From NCBI GenBank assembly GCA_014529385.2, contig CM043966.1, positions 100,731,587 to 100,795,586 on the forward strand: 64,000 bases of DNA. The letters run 5' to 3'. The position numbers and the translations under genes are program-made. A model generated the notes under the pieces. It was not told the DNA's origin. It worked only from the letters and a program-made list of their open reading frames with translations, and ran no database searches. Shown piece after piece: positions 1-10,697 of this stretch. This DNA comes from Adiantum capillus-veneris. Lineage: Eukaryota > Streptophyta > Polypodiopsida > Polypodiales > Pteridaceae. Positions within the stretch are counted from its first letter, which is position 1. Every line of letters begins with the position of its first letter.

Positions 1-2
1 TT

Positions 3-289
3 GTGCCGCATGGTTCGTTGTCAAAGAACTCCCTGAGGCCCAACCTTTTGTTGGCTTCTTTTGTGTCTGGCTTGGCAGCTACATCATATATTTCTTTTGG
101 TAGCATTTGCAGTTCCACTTGGTGTCCTTCTTCGCTGTTAAACCTGCCTGTGAAAACCATGGTGTTGTTTTCTTCAAGCTGTTCTCTTGATAAGTATGTT
201 GCCTTGGCCGTCTTCACTGAACTTGGGTCTAGCTAGTGCAACTTGTTCTTCTGGGACACCCTTTTCTTGGCCTTCTCGGCAGCTTGCAT
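3..289 (-). pseudogene. ORF X, copy 1 (unidentified protein, N-terminal part)
   Basis: Read on the minus strand from an ATG at 289-287 this is a Lys/Glu/Gln-rich sequence that runs off the window. It matches the plus-strand ORF at 15517-15799 along its length: both begin MQAAEKAKK and share blocks such as FTGRF, SEEGHQVELQ, YDVAAKP and RLGLR. Differences are often conservative (I/V, K/N, E/D) or at third codon positions, which suggests protein-level constraint before decay. One in-frame TAG and a small deletion near residue 18 mark it as non-functional. I do not recognise the family. It sits downstream of the pol remnant and of the palindrome-repeat region, in the same relative place as in the second copy. 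Confidence 0.5.
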
Positions 290-477
290 TGCTCATGTTA
301 GGAGAATACAGTGCCAAAGTTAGAAAATTCTACAAATTCTACTTTAAAATGCTCTCGAGTCTGAATTGCTGACAAATTGAGTCCAATTTGCTTCAAATCA
401 ATTTTGGAGCATGCATAGATGCATAAAAACATGTAAAGATCAACATCATACAGTTCATATAAAAAATTACAACAGAA

Positions 478-1073
478 GTAAATAATTGCGATTTACAACT
501 GGGGATTTTTTCCAACTTTTTGCATTTTTGACATCATATGCTTGAAACATATAGCATTTAGGTGCTCTGAGTGAAGTGTGGGCCCAATTGAGTGTAATGG
601 GTGGAAATGGTGTCAAACTTAGGCTTCCAATCTCTGAAACTGTAGATATTAAGGGATTTTGAGTTTTTGAGATCTAAATTTGTTCAAATTTGGTCAGTGG
701 ACTTGGGACATCATGTGCTTTGGTCCCATAAGGTCAAAGTTGCAATTTTCCCCCATTTTGGCAAGAAAGTAAATAATTGCGATTATTAACTTTTTCATCA
801 ACATGTTTATTTTTTGTTGCAACTTGGTTCTAGGCATGATGTAGACTCTATGTATGAGATATGGGGTGCTTTCGATCAAAAAATGTGACAGATAACTCAA
901 AAATTGGATTGGAAAGACTTCTTTGCGTTTTTTGACAATTTCCAAGGTTTCCTTGATCATTTTGGCTCATAATTGAAATATGGCATGCAATAGATATGTA
1001 CAAGTGATAGGTGAAGTAAAGGTATCATTTTCAAGCCAAAAAATCACAAAAGTAAATAACCGCGATTATTTAC
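478..1073 (-). repeat. Palindrome-bearing ~288-bp tandem repeat, array 1
   Basis: Three units start at 478, 769 and 1052 (spacing 291 and 283). Each carries a version of the palindrome TAAATAATCGCGATTATTTA flanked by G and C. The unit at 1052 has one change, the one at 769 has TTGCGA at its centre, and the one at 478 has lost three bases. Sequence between palindromes is much less conserved. Read on the minus strand, the short-then-long spacing matches the array at 14730-15329. Confidence 0.75.
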
Positions 1074-2590
1074 AACAGTCAATTTTTTTTTGTTAAACTT
1101 AACAATTTTTGACCTAGACATATTCAATACATCTAAAACAAGTCCTAAAATGAATTCGGTAAAGTTTTGTCGTGTCGGCATCACATCGTTCTTTGTCGAC
1201 TTTGAAATCACCGATTTTTGTGACTTGATGGCCTGTGGAGTTGGTTAGTCACTTTTGAGGCTTTGGACTTGTCCGTTTCATAGTCTTGATGCTACCCATT
1301 TAGTTTTGGTCCATTTGGAGTCAGTTTGACTTCGTATGTCAAATTTGACACTTTGTAGCCTTCGAGATGTTTTCTGCTGTTCGAGATCTTGCCTTGATAG
1401 TTTTCATGAAACCGTCCATGTACATTGTGTATAGACCCAGTCTATAAGCTGTTTGTGGAGTCAAGATCCAATTCTGGCATCTGGAAAAAACCTAGATTTT
1501 CTACTTGGGACCCCCCTTGATCCCTGCCGAATGGTCATCTGGTGATATAGAAGTGTTTTATTATATAGGGGCATGCTACAGTTCAAGTCTCGTCCAATTT
1601 GGTTGAGCTGACACGCCGCTATGGTCAATTTTAGGTCGTAGGACTTCATGCACTGTTGGGTTTCTAGGGTTTTTTTCTTGAGCCTAGACTTGCTACCGAC
1701 CATATAGAATTGATTATCGATAAGCTTAGAACTTACCCCTCATGTCTCGTGTGAGATGGCGCTGTAAACGGGCGACAGTGGACTCCGAAAATCACACGCA
1801 AAGAAGGTCGAGAGCTCTTTTCTCCAAGGGCGACCAGTGGAAATGAGGTGATTTTGGAATACCTTGGATATCTATACTTTGACTTCCAAAACTATTTTTC
1901 CTCAAATTTTCCTATTAGTCCTACTAGGCTATGAAAACTATGTTAGACTCAAAAATTTCCTCAATCTGATTCCGGTAGCTCATTCTGCAAGAATTTGCGA
2001 AAGTAGATATTGACAGCCTAATGTAGGCTTCCCGCTTCCATCTTTTGATTTGATTGAAATTTTTTGTGTCTATTCGCCTTGTCCTTTTGATCATCAACGT
2101 ATCTTCAGTTTTTTTATCTGAGCTCATTTGCTATTTATTATTAATTTTTGACTTGTTTATTGAAAAAATCAAAGAAAATAACAAAATGCGCTAAAAAAAC
2201 AAGATAAAAATCCAATAATTAAGAAAATCCATTGAAAAACACAGCTTTATTGTTTTTTGGTGGGTTTCTCCATTTTGAAGTCCCAAAATAAAGAAAAATG
2301 ATGAAAAATAACAAAAAAGGATCAATTTTTGATGACTTTCTGATAGTATATACACTATTTACACTCATCAGGGAGATGTTATCAGTTATATTTTCCATGT
2401 TGATGATTTTGTAAGGACGTTATTAGTTAATTTTGCAAAAAATCACGCTTTAACATCAAACTTTTTTCTCCCTCTTTAAACATTTCCCTTAATTACTTAA
2501 TTCCCTTCCACCCCTCCTAGATGGCGTACTTCAGGATGACTGTGTGCATGGGTTGAACAATCGTGTCTATGCATAGCCTTGGTTGGTTCT
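1074..2590 (-). other. Non-coding 3' region of the gypsy remnant
   Basis: No convincing coding sequence. On the minus strand this aligns with 13380-14650: shared blocks include GAGTGTAAATAGTGT at both sites (minus 2374-2360, plus 13439-13453), AGAAGGACAAGGC-like text and AATGAGCTAC. The short ORFs here (for example 1461-1703 and 1924-2127, minus) look like chance frames. It may be the element's 3' untranslated region or part of a very long LTR. Confidence 0.55.
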
Positions 2591-2591
2591 A

Positions 2592-3590
2592 TCATGCTTT
2601 GAAGATCATGCATTTCAGACCATTATGTTGTGCAAGAGTTGGGTCTTGAGTAATAAACTCAAGGGTTTCTGATTTCGAGGTTTTATTTTGCTGTCTCCCA
2701 AAGAGCAAATCTTGTAGCTTGTGTTCTCTTTGCTTGATGGTACCATCAGGATGCTTTGGCACGCTGATTTTTTGAGCTATTGGTTTCAATAATGATGGTT
2801 GTCGAGCTTTTACCCGCCATTAGTAGCTTGGTTTGCTTTGGTCCGAATGTTGGGGTTGAGTATTTTGAGACTTAACTCTCCATTGCTTTATCCAATTTAT
2901 AGTTTGCAAAGAAGATAAGTGCTCCTTTTTCTTCCAAATCCATTTTGTTTTAGGTTCCTTGCTTGAAGATGCTCCTCTTTGTATTTTGAACCTTCGAACC
3001 GTCTTTGGTACAGTAGATGATGTTTTGGACACCCAAATTTGAATCGATTTGTCCTTAAGCTGTGCTTTTGATACCTAGATTTGCCTGACTCCTTGCATGC
3101 TACTTGTAGCATTTTCTTGTTTATAGGATGGAGAAGATTGAATGCTTCGTGGTTTAATCTGCTGGTAACCTCCTTTCCATTCCTCTATGCTCGGTGCAAT
3201 TAGAACAATGAGTTGTCCGCCTTTAGGTGATAGCTTGAGCTGATTGGTATCCCAGACTTGTACGTCCACACCCATGAGATTCCAAGAATCATTGTTTCAT
3301 TCATGTGTTCATCTGGTAAGCATACAAATTGATGAGGGCATGGACATCCATGTACTATCACATTTAAGTTGACTACTCCCAGTGTCGGTGTTGGATTCTT
3401 GTGGCATCCTTTAATAGTCGATATTCTTGCTATCAAAGACTAACTTATTGCTTTCTTGTATGTGGAATAACTGACTGCTTTTACTCTAACTCTGGTATTG
3501 ATCAATGCATTTGTGCTATGATTGTTCATTTGTACTTTGATGCGAAGGTCCATTCCATCTAACCATTCATCATCCGTTGACACTGCATCC
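2592..3590 (-). pseudogene. Retropepsin-like domain 3' of integrase, dead active site
   Basis: Minus-strand frames around 3590-3430 and 3436-3075 give a retroviral-type aspartic protease fold signature: an ALI-x-T-x-V stretch followed by VNVIVHG-like strands and then a LGISW flap-end motif and GVDVQVWDTNQL. The catalytic D-T-G is replaced by N-T-R, explainable by G-to-A changes. Further downstream frames to 2592 are charged and unassigned. Several frameshifts separate the pieces. A protease normally precedes reverse transcriptase in Ty3/gypsy elements, so its place after the integrase C-terminus points to recombination or to a second protease-like domain. Confidence 0.45.
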
Positions 3591-3659
3591 TTCTGTAATT
3601 CCCATAGTTGTTCATCTAGTTCCAGAGTGTTGATGGGAATAGGTATTTGTTGATTTTTG

Positions 3660-3900
3660 AGAGAATATTTTCTTTTGAGTACTCAAATCCAAGCTTCCTC
3701 TTGTTCTTCATCAATAACCTGTTGTCGTTTTATCTTTCTTTGCTTTGCTGCATGCATCTTTTCTAGCAACTCATTGGTTAGTGGTAAATTGTACTTCTTT
3801 ATATGGCATCCACTAATCCAATTAGCCATTGGTTCACCATCTAGGATGGATAACTTAAATGCTCCAATTGGAGAATGATAAATGGTCCATTTCTCTTTAT
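3660..3900 (-). pseudogene. Integrase C-terminal end
   Basis: The minus strand encodes GAFKLSILDGEPMANWISG followed by KKYNLP, the typical end of a plant gypsy integrase (product-of-pol 'GAY.L..LDG' region). A Glu/Gln-rich tail follows and stops at about 3676. Only about 260 bp separate this from the zinc-binding motif at 4162-4350, so the roughly 240-residue D,D-35-E catalytic core has been deleted. Confidence 0.6.
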
Positions 3901-4161
3901 TTTTAACTTGGGAATGTGTTGCTTAAGGAAATAGACTAAAACTAAGCCCCCTTTTTTTGAAGATTTTTGTAATTAGATGGGAATCAAAAAACTGTTTTTG
4001 TTTACGCTTTTGTGCATAGATGTGAGCTATAGCAGTTAGCCTTTGCTCATCAAGATTTTCTAAATCTTCAAGTCTCTCTGACAGTTCATGTTCCTAAATG
4101 GAGTAACTATCTAGTTACTTACTTGTCAAGCCGAACATTTCAGAGGTATGGGTGCTTGTTT

Positions 4162-4950
4162 TTAACATTGAGGACATTGTTTTACAAAAGAATGAACATC
4201 CCTCCTCATAGTTGGCCAAAGCACTCCAAGTCTCAAGATCCATTGCATAGTTTGATCTTCTGCAAAGTGAAGTCCTACCATGGTAATATGTGCTTGACTT
4301 AGGTATTGGGTTTTGTCCTTAGCATTAATGCATAAAAGCAATATTCCCATCTCGATTTCTTTTGTACAACCTTCCAGCTAGTAATTGATACATAGCCGAT
4401 TGCTCAATTAATCTAGTTGTAATAGGAAGTGGTATTTGCGAATCCACTTGAGCTATGGTCATCAAGGATACCATGTTTTTCAACCATCGAGGTATCATTT
4501 CCACGGAGAACAGATATGCATCTGGTATATCATCGTCTACTCCCTTAGGTGGTTCTCTTGATATAATCCTTGACAAATGATCTTCTCTTTGATAAGTGGT
4601 GCCCTCTTTCCCAAATACAGTGAAATAAAATTCCAAAAGAATGATGAACCATCTCACTATTCTTCTTGTGTTGCATGGCTTGTTGACGAAGTACAATAAG
4701 GCTTGGTGGTCCACAAAGAACACAAATTTGTTAGCTGATAGGTAATGTCTATACGTTTTTACGACATAGATCATTCCTAATCCTTCCCTTTCTATGGTTG
4801 TGTAGTTTTTCTCTGCCATATTCAACTGTCTGCTAGCATAAGAGATAGGAACATCAATTTTCTAGTCTCCTGGTTGAGCTAGTATACATCTAATGGAAAA
4901 ATTGGAAGCATCTACATGTATGTGGAATATCTTATTCCAATCTGGTGTTT
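4162..4950 (-). pseudogene. RNase H and integrase zinc-binding region
   Basis: The frame at 4825-4325 reads YTTIEREGLGMIYVVKTYRH, VDHQALLYFVNKP and DHLSRI, the second half of a gypsy RNase H with the connecting segment to integrase (GVDDDIPDAYLF). The next frame, 4350-4162, carries H-x(n)-H-x(n)-C-P-x-C (VGLHFAE, VKQCPQC), the HHCC zinc-binding module of integrase. A frameshift joins them near 4340. The style matches plant Athila/Tat-type pol proteins. The enzyme would degrade template RNA and bind DNA ends, but the copy is broken. Confidence 0.65.
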
Positions 4951-5894
4951 TTAATATTGGAGCTGAAGTGAGTGCTTAAGCTTCATGAAGGATTCTTCAC
5001 ACTCATCAATCCATTCAAAGAGTGTAATCAAGCTATAGATGGGTTTTGCAATTATAGTGTACATGTAAATGAATCGTTTGTAATATCCACAATGTACCAT
5101 GAAAGCTTGAACCCCTTTGAGTGTTGTTGGTCCAAGCAAAATAAGCAATAACATGTATTTTATCCATATCAGTAGCTATGCCATTTTTAGACACTGTATG
5201 TCCAAGAAATTTTCCTTGTCTACCCATAAATGTGCACTTTTTAGAATTTAAGAAAATTCTATAAAGTCTACATTTTTTGAATACCTTTTTGAGGTGTTCA
5301 AAATGATCAGCTCGAATTGATGAATGTACACATAGATCATCCATATATACTTTCAAGAAATTCCAAAGGTATTCTTTAAAAGAACGTCTCATTAATCTTT
5401 GAAAGGTGGCAGGAGTATTAGTTAACCTAAAAGGCATTACCTGATAGGCAAAAATACCCCATTCAGCTGCAAAGGTAGCTTTATGCTGATCTTTGGGATC
5501 AACCAAAAGTTGATTGTATCCCAAAAAGACATTTAAAAAGCTTTAAGCTTCTTTTCCTGCAACTAGTTCTAAAACATACTCAATGATTGGAAGAGGAGAG
5601 TTGTCTCTAATGGTAGCTGCATTACACTTTCTTGAGATTGACACACACTCTTAATTTTCCATTTTCTTGGGTACTACCACAATTGGAGATATCCAATCTG
5701 TGTGTTTAATTTCATAATTGAATTAGGCCTCCTTTAGCTTTTAAATCTCCTCTTTGATCTTCTTGTTTCATTGTATGTGTATGGTCTTTGTCTACTTGGC
5801 TTAGCATCATCTCTCATTGGTATGGTATGTTGACAGATTTCTGGATCAACACCCTTGAGCTCCTTATAAAACCAAGCACAAAGATATCTTGATA
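4951..5894 (-). pseudogene. Reverse transcriptase (Ty3/gypsy)
   Basis: Frames at 5524-5033 encode the fingers/palm: FAAEWGIFAYQVMPFRLTNT (normally PFGLTNAP), ATFQRLM, the catalytic YMDDL, and LGHTVSKNGI. The frame at 5154-4951 continues with the thumb. Upstream of 5524, stops and frameshifts break the KELKGV...IPM...KP.RQR entry region (about 5894-5760). The G-to-R change in the PFGLTN motif and the many stops indicate an inactive copy. Confidence 0.7.
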
Positions 5895-7103
5895 TCATTT
5901 CACTAAGCTTAACAAAAGCTCTTTCTCTTCTTTTGTCAGGTCATTTGCAATGTAGGCAGGTCTAGGATCTTCTCTTGGTTCAACCAGATCTATCTTTTTT
6001 ACGTTTTCAGGTCCTTCGTAGGACTCGCCCTGTTTTCGTAGTTTCCTGACAGGTTGTTTGACTATGACTTTTCGGTCTTGGAGAGTATATTTTTTGTAAT
6101 GGGATGGAACACTCATTACATCTTTACCTTCCTTCTCAGTGGTTTCCATTTCAGTTGTATATATTTCCTTTAGAGCTTGTTTCAACTCTTGATATTTCTT
6201 TCTTCGTTCAACTCGTGTCATGGTTGAATACTTGTCCTGGTATTTAGGTTTTGCTTGAGTTTCCTTTCTCATTTTTCTTGATGTTTTTGATATTTTTTGC
6301 TTTTCGCTTAAAGGATATCTACCAGTGATTTTGTCTTTTGACACAATCATGTGCATCTATCTGTATCAGAAACTGTGTTCTACTGGAGACTGATGGCATA
6401 GGTTAAGCTTTCAAGTTTTTCGTGTCTCTTTTTCTTTTATACCATTTTTGTCTTCTCAGTTTCTGGTTTGGAAAGTCAAAAAACTTTTCCTCCCCCCCTT
6501 TTATGAGCAGTTTAGCTCTCATATGTTCTTTTTCTAACCCCGAATCATTTAAGGTAACTGAATGTTCTTCTAACTCATCTATTGCATCATAATAGAGGTC
6601 TAAAAAGACTTTTTGAGCCTTCATTAAGTCCTTGGATTCTTCATTTTTGTTTTCTATGTGAAGGGTTGAGATCATTTGGATGGGGATTATGTCATAGCCG
6701 TCCGCATTGCAAAATTGAGTAGGCATAGACGTATTTACACATACATACATTATTGCTAAAATTTGAGTCACTCAAATGTTCTGGAAAGGATTCAGGTACA
6801 TAGGGTTCATTTGTGCAATCCCTCTCTAAGATACATTCTTCTCGTTTTAAGCTCCCATTTTCCGAGGCTCCGCACATCCAAATAGGCGTGTCTTTGTTCA
6901 AGCATGATGGGAGCTTGGTTTCAGCCGAAGAGACTAAGCCAAATTCTTGAATGGATGTTTTGATGGCATGTTTATAAGTGTGATCTTTTAGATTAACCCT
7001 TGTTATTGATCCCACTTGCTTCAAGTACAGATAATTGTTTCTTCAATCTTGGATGAGTTGTACTTGTCGCATGAAAGGTCTTCCCAAGATGTTAGCAACA
7101 ACC
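5895..7103 (-). pseudogene. Protease end and charged pol linker
   Basis: From the high-coordinate end, the minus strand reads CQVVANILGRPFMRQV, the C-terminal hallmark of a gypsy retropepsin (ILGRPF). A stop follows, then frames at 7024-6692, 6771-6403 and 6356-5895. The last is very basic (KTSRKMRKE, TRVERRKKYQELKQALKE) and ends with LTKEEKELLLSLVK just before reverse transcriptase. Homology to known pol stops abruptly at about 7104, so the protease active site and all of gag are missing. Confidence 0.5.
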
Positions 7104-7540
7104 TGACACGGACACCATTTTTTGAAGATCTCCTTGTAAAACAATTATTCTTTTGATAAATCGGAAATATTGTAACTCCTATTTTCTTGGTAAACTTTGT
7201 AATTAATGAGCCAGGGCTACAAGCTTCCAGATTGTATCAGCCAGTCAATTCCCAGCTTTGGTAGAACTCCAAAAATCTTGGTTAAGGTATAAAAGCCAAT
7301 TTTTGTAAGTTTTTTACAAGTTTTTGGATAAGAAATACACAGTGTGAGCTAACAGCGCTCACTTCTCTCCTTCTCGCGCTTCCTACTCCCTCCCCGATTG
7401 TCACATTGCGAATGCGTTTGTTGCAATGCAACCACAGGTAAGAGCTCTACGCATTGACGAAAGCCATTCATTGTATTTCGTAGCTTTTGGCGTCGTCGAC
7501 CCGCGACCTAATTTTATCATAACTAGAAATTTACACTTTC
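7104..7540 (+). promoter_or_regulatory. Promoter-like / possible solo-LTR segment
   Basis: At the point where pol homology stops, the sequence changes character. It contains TATAAAAG at about 7288, then a pyrimidine-rich stretch and a GAGCTAACAGCGCTC inverted repeat (7347-7361), an arrangement common in plant LTRs. A TG...CA span of about 7104-7519 is possible, but its flanks (CAACC and TAACT) do not form a clean target duplication. Confidence 0.3.
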
Positions 7541-9939
7541 AAATAAAAAACTAAGCATAGATGGGTATTGGGACATCATTGCTAAGCATTTAGATGCATT
7601 CTGGGTCAAAAACAACTAGGTCAAAAATCCACTGTTGTTAATGATCGCGATTTTGGAACTTGACCTAAAGTGAGGTTTGAGGCCATAAGCATGTGTGCTT
7701 AGGTCTTATAAACTTGTCCTAAAAGTCTCGTTACGTTTGGATGTCATTTGATGCTGTAACGGATGTGATTTGCTTGCCAATGAGCGATTGGTTTTTGGTG
7801 ATTTCAGTCACTTGAGTGTAGCCTGAGTTAGATGCGAGTTGTTAGTTGTTTTTCGAGAGATTGACAACCTCTTGTAGCCTCTATGCACTAGTCGAGTTAG
7901 CTTTGTCCCATGGATTGACAATTTAATCGTGGTTCTCGCTAATACTGCAATAAGATAGGATGGTGAGGCTACCGAGGATCGAAGAGACCTAAACTAGGAA
8001 AAAACACGAGCGTCTAGTGTAGTTATCCTTTAACTTCCTCTAGGTTCACCTATAGTTCAAAACTCTCTTTTAGAAACCGCATACCTTAAGTTTGTCGTTT
8101 TTTGCTGTGTAGAGGTAGCTTGGAAGTAATCGTACTTGCTGAGTACCTTTAGGATTGTAGGATTGTAGATTTAGATTAGGATCTGGAGAATGATTGGTAG
8201 ATGAGACAAGTCTTAAGATCAAGACTCTGAAAAACACAAGAAAACGAGTATTTGTGGACGCTTTCTACAACCCCATTGCATGAGAAACTAGGAGTAGGGT
8301 AAGTAGGATCTGAGGTGGATTTCAGAACATTGCTCTCTCTGAAAGAATCAAGTGTGAGTTATTATGTAAAGTTGTAGAATTTCAGGTCTACAGCTAGAAA
8401 TAGTTTGAAAAGACTCGAATTCACTCAATCCGACTGGACAGTAAGCCTAAGAGTTGTCCGAACCAGTGGGTAAGTTTAAAGACACTTCGAGATAAAAATT
8501 TCAAGAAGTTGACCAAAACTCAGATTATTTACTTTTTCTTGACATTTTAGGCCAAACTAAGTTTTGACTTGATTTATAGACTTAAAAAACATCATAAGAA
8601 GACTGTCTTTGAGAAAATTGCAAAAAAGTGCCCATTTCAAGCCTCAAGCTAATAATCACTATTATTAACTTTTTGCTCTAAATTGGTCAAGGTTCATATC
8701 ATTGACTCATTGCATGTGTACAAACAACTTTTGTAAAGGCCCAAAAGATTTGGATCACTAAACTGACAAAAAACTGGGTAAAAACTAATTTTTTTTTGAC
8801 TTTTTGAATCTTGCGTGTAAATTGGGTAAAAATTTATCCAAACTTGTTAAAAATTGATCCATAGGCTTATATTGATGTGATAAACAAGTGTACATGCTTA
8901 GTTGACCAAAACCTTGCAAAATTTTGTGAAATATAAATAATCACGATTATTTACATCTGCCCTGTTTTTGGACGTTTTTGACCAAGTTGGCATACCACTA
9001 GGTTTACCATGTTGTAATAAGTCCACAAACCAAATTTGGTAAGATTTGAATCACTGGATTGAAAATTATGACTAAAATTGCAAAGTTAGTCCGCGGACAG
9101 ATAATTGATGACCATTTGACCAAAATTTTGTCCAAACTTGATGAAACTTGGCTAGTGACCTTAACTTAAAGTGCTTAACAGATTTGTGTCAAAGTTGGGA
9201 TAAAAATTTACAAAAATATAGATGGAGTAAATAATCGCGATTATTTACTTCTGCTTCAAAACTTGGTGATTTTGTAAATTTGAGTATACCACAAGGTCAA
9301 GCACATCAAGTAGACCCCACAAATCAATTTCAGTGAAATTTGGACCACAAAAGTGAGACTTAAGCCAGATTCTCGAAATCAGAGTCTGCGGATACGGAAC
9401 AGTGGGTAAACTTGATCAAATTTTGTCCAAACTTGTTGAAACTTGTCCAAGGGTTTAAAAAAGTTGTATACTTGCCAAACCAATCCAAAAAGGACCAAAA
9501 CTTGACCAAAGTAAATAATCGCGATTATTTACTTCTGCTATCCAGAGACTTCAATTTTGACTTTTGGGCTTATATAGTGTTAGACTAGCATAAAATAAGG
9601 CCACAGGAGAATTTTGGGTTCAATCGGATCAAAATTGGTACAGATACACTCAGTTTACAGGTTGCAGATTAGAGCTTTGATTTTTCTAAAGCTAAATCTG
9701 AAAGTCAAAATTTTGACTTCCATAGCACGAATTGAAGTGATACAGAGAGACCAATCACGAGAGTTCTTAAGAGCTCTACTGTCTTTATAAAAAAAATAGC
9801 TAAGTTGATTAATTTTGCATAGAAATCAGGTTGCAGACGAGGAATCAGTGGCTTGACAGAAAGTTGCAATTGAATCAAGTGGAAATTGACGACAAGTCAA
9901 TCCAAGGTGAGTACTCTATCCAAGGCTTCATAAGTCTAT
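7541..9939 (+). other. Long non-coding leader of the gag-bearing gypsy copy
   Basis: No supported gene. The first kilobase is unique text with one degenerate palindrome (7637-7658, TGATCGCGATT core). The second half is the palindrome array described separately. About 400 bp of ordinary AT-rich sequence lead to the gag ATG at 9940. I could not align this segment along its length with 13.3-15.5 kb, so it is not an obvious LTR partner of that region. Confidence 0.5.
8648..9532 (+). repeat. Palindrome-bearing ~288-bp tandem repeat, array 2
   Basis: Four units start at 8648, 8933, 9227 and 9511, with spacings of 285, 294 and 284. The last two carry the perfect 22-bp palindrome (G + TAAATAATCGCGATTATTTA + C). 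The second has TCACGA instead of TCGCGA, and the first is AATAATCACTATTATT. Between palindromes, units share only scattered phrases such as TTTTGTCCAAACTTG. Confidence 0.8.
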
Positions 9940-10656
9940 ATGAACCTTAGATCTGGTCGTGTACTAGGAAATCAAGGCCTATTCGGAGAAACCACCAGTA
10001 GAGTATCCAGAGAAGAAAGCGTGAATCAAGGAAACTCCTTGCACACAATTCCTGAAGAAGTCTCGGACATTTTTTTAGATTCAACATCCGAAATGTCTTC
10101 TTACTCGACTCAGTCGGAAAACGGAACGACAATGCGCTATAAGCATATACTCTCTTTTTACAAGACTAGCCGTCATGGAGCCCAAGTTTACTTGGACCCT
10201 AACGAGGAGTATGCTATTCGCATTGATGACCATTTCATTGAGTTCGAAGAAGAGGTTAGGGCAAACAAACAAGGAAAAATGTACATGGATCGAAACGGAA
10301 CTCAATATGTACAGGTCGAAAATCCTGATGTGGTAGACAAATGGGGGTTAGAAGTAAACACTATAATCCCAGATATGTTAGCAAAAGAAGGACCACCAAC
10401 TTTGGAATTCGAGGGATACGATCAAGTGGACTTGAAGCCTTTGAAACGGCTTAGTATGGATAATCCTAAGATCGGAGTCTATTGTTGGGAAGATAGAAAC
10501 ATAAAAGATCTTTTGTGGACTTCTCATGCTAGACCAGAACAATTAACGGCCATGAAGATCATCTATATCTTCAAGATCAAAGATAAGGGATCTGCGGATC
10601 TACCAACTTACTTATTTAGGGATTATTATAACAACATTTTTGTTATGATGACGTAG
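9940..10656 (+). CDS. gag N-terminal region (Ty3/gypsy)
   Basis: An intact 238-residue frame starts at an ATG directly after the leader and opens MNLRSGR, like many plant gypsy Gag proteins that start with a short basic RSG motif. It has an acidic, Ser/Thr-rich segment (residues 20-65), then a mixed region with YLDPNEEYAIRIDDHFIEFE and EGYDQVDLKPLKR. No known enzymatic motif is present. It ends in a TAG, after which the capsid region continues in another frame from about 10698. It would be the matrix-like part of Gag; the assignment rests on its position ahead of the capsid domain. Confidence 0.5.
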   Translation: MNLRSGRVLGNQGLFGETTSRVSREESVNQGNSLHTIPEEVSDIFLDSTSEMSSYSTQSENGTTMRYKHILSFYKTSRHGAQVYLDPNEEYAIRIDDHFIEFEEEVRANKQGKMYMDRNGTQYVQVENPDVVDKWGLEVNTIIPDMLAKEGPPTLEFEGYDQVDLKPLKRLSMDNPKIGVYCWEDRNIKDLLWTSHARPEQLTAMKIIYIFKIKDKGSADLPTYLFRDYYNNIFVMMT

Positions 10657-10697
10657 AACAAACCAAATGCTAGGGGTATTCCATACGGGATTGGATA

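Larger units (their letters stand above)
290..7103 (-). mobile_element. Ty3/gypsy remnant, pol without gag
   Basis: On the minus strand, from high to low coordinates, come a retropepsin end (NILGRPF, near 7090), a charged linker, reverse transcriptase, RNase H, the integrase zinc-binding region, the integrase C-terminus, a second retropepsin-like stretch, and then about 2.2 kb of non-coding DNA with palindrome-bearing repeats. No gag is present and the integrase catalytic core is deleted. The non-coding part from about 2420 to 330 is clearly homologous, in inverted orientation, to about 13420-15510, so this copy and the gag-bearing one at 9.9-15.5 kb belong to one family. LTR boundaries could not be fixed. 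Confidence 0.7.

Noticed and set aside
478-1073. Regularly spaced palindromes as a CRISPR array
   Set aside because: The spacing (~288 bp) and the homology between the intervening stretches fit a degenerate tandem repeat in a plant genome, and there are no cas genes.
7541-9939. The leader and 13.3-15.5 kb as two LTRs of one element
   Set aside because: Outside the palindrome arrays I could not align the two regions, so LTR status is not supported.
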